This document shows, in pieces, positions 16,903 through 21,606 of a stretch of 21,606 nt of DNA; position 1 is the first letter of the stretch, and each line of letters opens with the position of its first letter. Source of the stretch: Phycisphaerales bacterium (lineage in GTDB: Bacteria > Planctomycetota > Phycisphaerae > Sedimentisphaerales > Anaerohalosphaeraceae); the NCBI GenBank assembly GCA_011048645.1, contig DSDR01000145.1, positions 1 through 21,606 on the forward strand, in the 5' to 3' direction. A model generated the notes under the pieces. That model did no database searches. It saw only the letters and a program-made list of their open reading frames with translations, and was not told where the DNA came from. The position numbers and the translations under genes are program-made.

Positions 16903-17475
16903 ATGAGTCGTATAGGAAAAAAACCAATCGTTATACCCGGCGGCGTCAAAGTTGAGGTGCAGGGCCGTACCGTCAAGGCCAGCGGTCCGAAAGGCACACT
17001 CCAGATGACCTGTCATCCCGATATTGCGGTGAACGTCGATGACGGCGCTGTGGTGGTCAGCAACCCGGCCGGCGACGACCGCGTTCATAAGGCGCTGCAC
17101 GGCACGATGCGGGCGTTGGTGAACAATATGATTACCGGCGTCAGTCAGGGCTTTTCCCGCGAGATGAAAGTGTTCGGGACCGGCTTTAACGTGAAAGAAC
17201 AGGGCGGCAAGCTCGTCCTTCAGGTGGGCTATTGCCATCCGGTCGAGATGGCGATACCCAAGGATATCAAGGTCGACATTAAAGTGGCGGCGACCAAGGG
17301 CAACGACGTGCCGGCAATCTTTACGCTCAGCGGTCCGGACAAACACGCGCTGGGACAGTTTGCGGCCAACGTTCGTCGCGCCCGACCGCCGGAGCCGTAT
17401 CAGGGCAAGGGGATTCGCTACGCCGATGAGCACATCATCCGCAAGGAAGGCAAGGCGCTCGGATCGGGCGGCTGA
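16903..17475 (+). CDS. rplF: 50S ribosomal protein L6
   Basis: L6 of 190 residues, near the sarcin-ricin loop where elongation factors dock. MSRIGKKPIVIPGGVKVEVQGRTVKASGPKGTL is the family start; the second domain ends with RRARPPEPYQGKGIRYADEHI, the classic L6 signature. The protein runs about ten residues beyond the usual end (RKEGKALGSGG). It begins exactly where rpsH stops (TAA directly followed by ATG), with GGTGAG inside rpsH as ribosome-binding site, so translation is probably coupled to S8. Confidence 0.97.
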   Translation: MSRIGKKPIVIPGGVKVEVQGRTVKASGPKGTLQMTCHPDIAVNVDDGAVVVSNPAGDDRVHKALHGTMRALVNNMITGVSQGFSREMKVFGTGFNVKEQGGKLVLQVGYCHPVEMAIPKDIKVDIKVAATKGNDVPAIFTLSGPDKHALGQFAANVRRARPPEPYQGKGIRYADEHIIRKEGKALGSGG

Positions 17476-17508
17476 TTCAGGTAAATGTAAAACGGTAACA
17501 GGCAAACA

Positions 17509-17529
17509 TGTGGAGGCGGCTTTGCCGCG
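17509..17529 (+). repeat. Palindromic intergenic element, copy 2 (rplF-rplR gap)
   Basis: TGTGGAGGCGGCTT followed by TGCCGCG, with a 5-bp stem GCGGC (17516-17520) / GCCGC (17524-17528) and TTT loop. It shares the first 14 bases and the final GCCGCG with the element at 12213-12234. It ends only 9 nt before the rplR start codon, so it may shape that ribosome-binding region. Confidence 0.65.
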
Positions 17530-17538
17530 GACGGAATT

Positions 17539-17904
17539 ATGCAGAAAGAAAGAATACAAAAAGCCAAAAATCGCCGTAATTGGCGTTCTCGCAAGCGGGT
17601 TTTCGGAACGCCGGAACGTCCCCGGCTGGTGGTGTTCCGTTCGGCGCGGCATATTTATGCCCAGATCATTGACGACCAGGCCGGTGTGACGCTGGCGGCC
17701 GGCAGCACGATGTCCAAGGCCCTGCGCGACGCCGTCAAGTCCGGCGGCAACCGACAGGCCGCCGAGAGGGTCGGCGAGGCGCTGGCCAAACAGGCGATGG
17801 AAGTCGGTATCAAGGCGGTCTGTTTTGACCGCAACGGCTATAAATTTCACGGCCGCGTCAAGGCGCTGGCCGACGCGGCCCGCAAGGCCGGGTTGGCGTT
17901 TTAG
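17539..17904 (+). CDS. rplR: 50S ribosomal protein L18
   Basis: L18 of 121 residues, which with L5 carries 5S rRNA into the large subunit. RNWRSRKRVFGTPERPRLVVFRSARHIYAQIIDDQAGVTLAAGSTMSK is the clear family core (the RPRL.V.RS...YAQ.IDD pattern), and the end FDRNGYKFHGRVKALADAARKAGLAF matches the universal FDR-GY--HGRV motif. The ribosome-binding site is weak (GGA 3 nt upstream of the ATG) and directly behind the palindromic element, the least convincing initiation signal in the run. Confidence 0.97.
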   Translation: MQKERIQKAKNRRNWRSRKRVFGTPERPRLVVFRSARHIYAQIIDDQAGVTLAAGSTMSKALRDAVKSGGNRQAAERVGEALAKQAMEVGIKAVCFDRNGYKFHGRVKALADAARKAGLAF

Positions 17905-17956
17905 GAACGTAAGTTGACAGAGACTGAAAATCGGATTTTAGTGTTGGAGATATAAG

Positions 17957-18478
17957 TTGGCCGAGGAAGCAATCAGAACAGCAGAAATGCAGAGCGAGCA
18001 GCCGCTGGAAGATACGGTGGTCAAGGTCTTCCGCAACGCCAAAGTGGTCAAGGGCGGACGGCGGTTCAGTTTTTCCGCTCTGGTGGTGGTCGGCGACCGC
18101 AACGGTACGATTGGCTACGGCTACGGCAAGGCCAATGAAGTGCCGCCGGCGGTCGAAAAAGCGATCAAGGACGCCAAGAAGAATCTGCACCGCGTACCGG
18201 TGGTGGACGATACGCTGCCGCACCCGGTGATCGGCAAATGCCGGGCGACCCGGATTACATTGCTTCCGGCCAGTCCCGGTACGGGTGTGATCGCCGGCTC
18301 CAGCGCGCGGGCGGTTCTGGAATATGCCGGTTTCCGCAATGTGCTGACCAAGATCAACGGCAGTCGGTCGGCCAAGAATGTCGTTAAGGCGGTCATGAAT
18401 GGATTGCTTCAACTGCGCGATAAAGAAACCGTCGAATCTCAGCGCGGAGTTGAGATCGAAGTTGAAAAAAGGTGGTGA
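17957..18478 (+). CDS. rpsE: 30S ribosomal protein S5
   Basis: S5 of 173 residues, at the mRNA entry channel and important for decoding accuracy; mutations in its N-terminal loop cause spectinomycin resistance in other bacteria. The double-stranded RNA-binding domain has NAKVVKGGRRFSFSALVVVGDRNG and YGYGKANEVPPAVEKAI, followed by PASPGTGVIAGSSARAVLEYAG. The start is TTG at 17957 with GGAG 7 nt upstream; no in-frame ATG precedes the conserved core at a sensible place. The gene stops at 18478 and rplO starts 8 nt later, leaving no room for the rpmD (L30) gene usually found here. Confidence 0.97.
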   Translation: MAEEAIRTAEMQSEQPLEDTVVKVFRNAKVVKGGRRFSFSALVVVGDRNGTIGYGYGKANEVPPAVEKAIKDAKKNLHRVPVVDDTLPHPVIGKCRATRITLLPASPGTGVIAGSSARAVLEYAGFRNVLTKINGSRSAKNVVKAVMNGLLQLRDKETVESQRGVEIEVEKRW

Positions 18479-18485
18479 TAACGTC

Positions 18486-18935
18486 ATGCTGAGCAATGAA
18501 ATAACTGCAATCGTCGGCGCGTATTCCAAGCGCAAACGAATCGGACGCGGCAAAGGCAGCGGACACGGCAAAACCTGCGGACGGGGCCATAAGGGCGCCG
18601 GCAGCCGTTCGGGCAACAGTCTGCGTCTGCTGGATGAAGGCGGCCAGATGCCGCTGTTTCGCCGTCTGCCCAAACGCGGCTTTAACAACGCCAACTTTGC
18701 GACCAAATATGAGATTGTCAACGTCGCGCAATTGGAACGTGTCTTCAACGACGGCCAGACGGTCGGGATTGACGACTTGATCGGCGTCGGTCTGGTCGGC
18801 AGTCGCCGCAGCAAGGTCAAAATCCTCGGCGACGGGGAGCTGACCAAAAAGCTGACGGTCTCGGCGCACAAGTTCAGCAAAAGCGCCGAGCAGAAAATTG
18901 CCGGATGCGGCGGGTCGGTCAAAGTCGTTGCCTGA
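18486..18935 (+). CDS. rplO: 50S ribosomal protein L15
   Basis: L15 of 149 residues, a late-assembling large-subunit protein reaching deep into 23S rRNA. The Gly/Arg/Lys-rich N-terminal arm (KRIGRGKGSGHGKTCGRGHK, then GSRSG, residues 17-43) and the EGGQMPLFRRLPKRGF motif are diagnostic; the C-terminal domain ends in VSAHKFSKSAEQKIAGCGG. The open frame extends back into rpsE, but the ATG at 18486 fits the family length and has AGGTGG in the end of rpsE about 10 nt upstream. secY follows after 24 nt. Confidence 0.97.
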   Translation: MLSNEITAIVGAYSKRKRIGRGKGSGHGKTCGRGHKGAGSRSGNSLRLLDEGGQMPLFRRLPKRGFNNANFATKYEIVNVAQLERVFNDGQTVGIDDLIGVGLVGSRRSKVKILGDGELTKKLTVSAHKFSKSAEQKIAGCGGSVKVVA

Positions 18936-18959
18936 TAACGGAAGCCGGAAGGGTCAACT

Positions 18960-20315
18960 ATGCTTGGAACATTTGTCAATATATTTAAGATTCCGGACTT
19001 GCGGAATAAGATTCTGTTTACGGTCGCCCTGCTGTGCATCTACCGCATCGGGTTTCATATTCCCGTGCCGGGCTTCGACGCGGAGCGGATGACCGAGGTG
19101 GCCCAGCAGCGCGATACGGATTCGCCGCTGAGCCGTGCGGCCGATTATCTTCAGATGTTTACCGGCGGCACACTGAGCCAGAGCAGTTTGTTTGCACTGG
19201 GGATTATGCCGTATATTTCGGCCTCGATTATCCTGATGCTGCTGGGTGAAGTGCTCCCGCAGCTCAAGAAGCTTCGACAGGAAGGTATGTCGGGCCATAA
19301 GAAGATACAGGAATATACCCGGTATCTGACGGTTCCGTTATGTATCATCCAGTCGCTGATGTTTATGCGGATGTTTGCCGGCAGCGAGTTTGTCTATCCG
19401 GGGATGCACACCTATGCGACCGTGATGGGTGTGCTTGGGATGACCGCCGGGACGGTTTTTCTGATGTGGCTGGGCGAGCAGATCGACGAGTACGGCATCG
19501 GCAACGGCATCAGTCTGATTATTATGGCCGGGATTCTTTCACGGATGCCCGGAGTGATACTGGATGTGGTTCGCAATACCGAATTCCGCGTCGGCGTGGC
19601 CGAAGGCAAATACGGACCGGGCACGCTGGTGTTTCTGGTGTTGGCGTTTATCTTTGTGGTGGCCGGAGCGATCCTGATTACCCAAGGCCAGCGGCGGATT
19701 CCGATTCAGCAGGCCAAGCAGATGCGAGGCCATCGGATGGTCGGCGGCGCGCGGCACTATCTTCCGCTGCGGGTCAATCACGGCGGTGTGATGCCGATTA
19801 TCTTCGCTTCGAGTCTGATGATGTTTCCGCCGATTATCCTGGAGCAGTTCAGGCGTTTCTGGCCGGAGTCCAATCTGCTTCAGCAGGTCATTGAGGCGTT
19901 CGGACCGATGGCCTTTACGTACAATGTAGTGTATATTGTATTGATTTTCCTGTTTGCTTATTTCTGGACGACGGTTCAGTTTCAGCCGAAAGATATGGCC
20001 AAGAATCTGCGCGACCGAGGCAGCTTTATTCCCGGTTTGCGGCCGGGTCACCGCACCGCCGAATACCTCGAAACAGTGATGGTGCGGATTACCTTCTTCG
20101 GGGCGGCGTTTTTGGCCTTTATTGCGGTGGTGCCCAGCCTGGTAACGCAACTGGCGGGCGTCAGTTTTATGGCCGCGTCGTTTTTGGGCGGGACGGGATT
20201 GCTGATTGTGGTCAGCGTGTCCCTGGACCTGGTTCAGCGGATCGAGTCCAATTTGATTATGCGAAATTACGAAGGTTTTAGTGAATCCGGACGGATCAAA
20301 GGAGCGTTCAGATAA
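18960..20315 (+). CDS. secY: Protein translocase subunit SecY
   Basis: SecY of 451 residues, the ten-helix channel of the Sec translocon through which secretory proteins cross, and membrane proteins enter, the inner membrane. Hydrophobic segments appear at about 18-36, 76-98, 122-140, 153-171, 183-201, 221-241, 276-296, 321-340, 374-392 and 403-424. The plug region GGTLSQSSLFALGIMPYISASI (69-90), EYGIGNGISL (177-186), the cytoplasmic loop RIPIQQAKQ (246-254) and GGTGLLI (410-416) are conserved. GGAAGGG lies 6 nt before the ATG. The stop overlaps the adk start by one base (TAATG), implying coupled translation. Confidence 0.98.
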   Translation: MLGTFVNIFKIPDLRNKILFTVALLCIYRIGFHIPVPGFDAERMTEVAQQRDTDSPLSRAADYLQMFTGGTLSQSSLFALGIMPYISASIILMLLGEVLPQLKKLRQEGMSGHKKIQEYTRYLTVPLCIIQSLMFMRMFAGSEFVYPGMHTYATVMGVLGMTAGTVFLMWLGEQIDEYGIGNGISLIIMAGILSRMPGVILDVVRNTEFRVGVAEGKYGPGTLVFLVLAFIFVVAGAILITQGQRRIPIQQAKQMRGHRMVGGARHYLPLRVNHGGVMPIIFASSLMMFPPIILEQFRRFWPESNLLQQVIEAFGPMAFTYNVVYIVLIFLFAYFWTTVQFQPKDMAKNLRDRGSFIPGLRPGHRTAEYLETVMVRITFFGAAFLAFIAVVPSLVTQLAGVSFMAASFLGGTGLLIVVSVSLDLVQRIESNLIMRNYEGFSESGRIKGAFR

Positions 20316-20962
20316 TGAGATTGATACTGTTAGGTCCTCCCGGCGCCGGTAAAGGCACGCAATGCAAACGCGTTGTTGAGAAGTATGGCATTGCGCATCT
20401 GTCCAGCGGCGATATTCTCCGCGCCGAACGGGCCGCGGGAACGGAGCTGGGCAGCAAGGCTCAAAGCTATATGGACAGCGGCGCGCTGGTTCCGGACGAC
20501 CTGATCATTGATATGATGATCGGGGCGATCAAGAAGGCCTCGACCGGGTACGTGCTGGATGGGTTTCCGCGTACCGTGGTACAGGCCGAGGGACTGGATC
20601 AGGCGCTGTCCAACGCCGGCGAGAAAATCGACGCGATTGTTGAGCTTCAAGTGCCCGATTCGGCGATCTTGTCGCGGATGACCGGCCGGCGGAGCTGTCC
20701 AGTGTGCGGTGGGGTTTATCACGTTGAGAATCTCAAGCCCAAAATTGACGGCCAATGCGACAAGGGCTGCGGCCCGCTGGTGCAGCGCAAAGACGATACG
20801 CCGGATGTGGTGAAAAATCGACTCAAGACCTACCACGAGCAGACCGCTGCGGTGGTGGGATATTACGAGGATAAGTTTCCGATTCTGACGATCAACGCCG
20901 ATCAGGATATTGATAAGGTAACGGCGGATGTCTTCAAGGGTCTGGAATCGCTTGTCCGATAG
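20315..20962 (+). CDS. adk: Adenylate kinase, long form with cysteine LID
   Basis: Adenylate kinase of 215 residues, converting ATP + AMP to 2 ADP in the cytoplasm. The P-loop GPPGAGKGT is at 7-15, the AMP-binding SSGDILRAE at 30-38 and LDGFPRT at 81-87. The LID (about 123-160) is of the zinc-type: Cys128, Cys131 and Cys148 match the three Bacillus cysteine ligands. The fourth ligand position (an Asp, or often Cys, three residues after the third cysteine) is Gly151 here, with Cys152 one residue later. Whether zinc is bound is therefore uncertain. AAAGGAG inside secY is 10 nt upstream of the ATG. Position after secY is standard. Confidence 0.97.
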   Translation: MRLILLGPPGAGKGTQCKRVVEKYGIAHLSSGDILRAERAAGTELGSKAQSYMDSGALVPDDLIIDMMIGAIKKASTGYVLDGFPRTVVQAEGLDQALSNAGEKIDAIVELQVPDSAILSRMTGRRSCPVCGGVYHVENLKPKIDGQCDKGCGPLVQRKDDTPDVVKNRLKTYHEQTAAVVGYYEDKFPILTINADQDIDKVTADVFKGLESLVR

Positions 20963-20974
20963 GTTCGGCAATTG

Positions 20975-21606
20975 ATGGCGATAACGCTACGAAGCAATCG
21001 AGAGTTGGAACAGCTTCGCAAGGCCGGTTTGGTGGTTGCGAGGGTTCTTTCGAAATTAAAAGACAATGCCAAGCCCGGCGTCAGTACCGGTCAATTGGAC
21101 GCGATGGCCGCTCAAATGACGCAGGAAGCCGGGGCCATCCCCTTGTTTAAGGGGGTGCCGTGTCCGTATAAAAAATATCCGTTTCCGGGCGTGATTTGTG
21201 CGTCGGTCAACGAGCAGTTGGTGCACGGGATACCGTCGGAGAGTGTGATTCTTCGTGAAGGGGATATTTTGAGTGTGGATTTCGGCGTCAAGCTGGACGG
21301 GTATTGCGGTGATTCAGCCTTTACGGTCGGCATTGGCCGGATTGCCCCCCAGCGGCAGCGATTGCTGGATGTGACGCAGCGGATGCTTGAGATCGCAGTG
21401 GAGATGATGGCGCCGGGCGTCAAGTGGAGCGTCGTTGCCGCCCAAATGGAAGCATGCTGCCGGAACGCAGGCTTTTCGGTGGTGAAAGAATATGTCGGCC
21501 ACGGGATTGGCACGGAGATGCACGAAGAGCCGAAAGTGCCGAATTTTGTCAGTCGAGAGTTGCAGAAAAACGACATAGTGCTTAAAGAGGGTATGGTTTT
21601 GGCGGT
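20975..21606 (+). CDS. map: Methionine aminopeptidase type I (3' truncated by window edge)
   Basis: The frame from ATG 20975 stays open to the end of the window, giving 210 residues of a type I methionine aminopeptidase, which removes the initiator Met from nascent proteins. Metal ligands Asp102 (VDFGV), Asp113 (CGDSA) and His176 (GHGIG) are present, as is the catalytic His84 in NEQLVHGIPS. The C-terminal Glu ligands lie beyond the edge. There is no N-terminal zinc-finger extension. It starts 12 nt after adk, the usual place in the spc cluster; infA and rpmJ are expected downstream. An AGG about 11 nt upstream is a weak ribosome-binding site. Confidence 0.96.
   Translation, partial: MAITLRSNRELEQLRKAGLVVARVLSKLKDNAKPGVSTGQLDAMAAQMTQEAGAIPLFKGVPCPYKKYPFPGVICASVNEQLVHGIPSESVILREGDILSVDFGVKLDGYCGDSAFTVGIGRIAPQRQRLLDVTQRMLEIAVEMMAPGVKWSVVAAQMEACCRNAGFSVVKEYVGHGIGTEMHEEPKVPNFVSRELQKNDIVLKEGMVLA

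Noticed and set aside
16219..17850. 543-codon minus-strand open frame across rpsN-rplR
   Set aside because: Same shadow pattern; all underlying + strand genes are conserved ribosomal proteins.
17914..17942. TTGACA-17-TTTAGT before rpsE as an internal promoter
   Set aside because: The start point would fall at about 17949, on or past the rpsE ribosome-binding site (17946-17949), leaving essentially no leader; more likely chance.

Overview
This window is a nearly complete bacterial core-translation locus, with every gene on the + strand: rpoB (3' end)-rpoC-rpsL-rpsG, then fusA, then rpsJ-rplC-rplD-rplW-rplB-rpsS-rplV-rpsC-rplP-rpmC-rpsQ, rplN-rplX-rplE-rpsN-rpsH-rplF-rplR-rpsE-rplO-secY-adk-map (5' end). 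This is the classic beta-str-S10-spc order. Two usual members are absent: tuf between fusA and rpsJ, and rpmD (L30) between rpsE and rplO. I found no tRNA, rRNA, CRISPR array, phage gene or transposase.

The organism is bacterial. My best guess is Planctomycetota, probably class Phycisphaerae. This is inference from protein character: the L2 active-loop variant NPVAHPMGGGEGR, an L22 with an N-terminal helix-turn-helix-like extension, no rpmD, no linked tuf, a four-cysteine S14 and a cysteine-type Adk LID. No search was run. Coding DNA is moderately GC-rich, while the few intergenic gaps are AT-rich.

Layout: 1-6671 holds RNA polymerase beta/beta' with S12 and S7, and ends in a strong intrinsic terminator (6685-6727). 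6728-8939 holds fusA with its own AT-rich upstream region containing two palindromes. 8936-8964 is a consensus-like promoter whose -35 box overlaps the fusA stop codon. 8965-9325 is the only long gene-free stretch (about 360 nt) and folds on paper into a chain of hairpins, the longest with 17 base pairs. It looks like the structured 5' leader of the S10-spc run. 9326-21606 is a tightly packed run of ribosomal proteins followed by SecY, adenylate kinase and methionine aminopeptidase, with no convincing terminator inside.

The genes work together in gene expression: transcription (RpoB/RpoC), both ribosomal subunits, translocation (EF-G), membrane insertion of nascent chains (SecY), nucleotide balance (Adk) and N-terminal methionine removal (Map). 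The most noteworthy signals are the structured rpsJ leader with a possible attenuator, the helix-turn-helix-like domain fused to L22, a short palindromic element repeated in two intergenic gaps, an arginine at the streptomycin-determining Lys88 site of S12, and an Arg/Ser-rich tail on S3.
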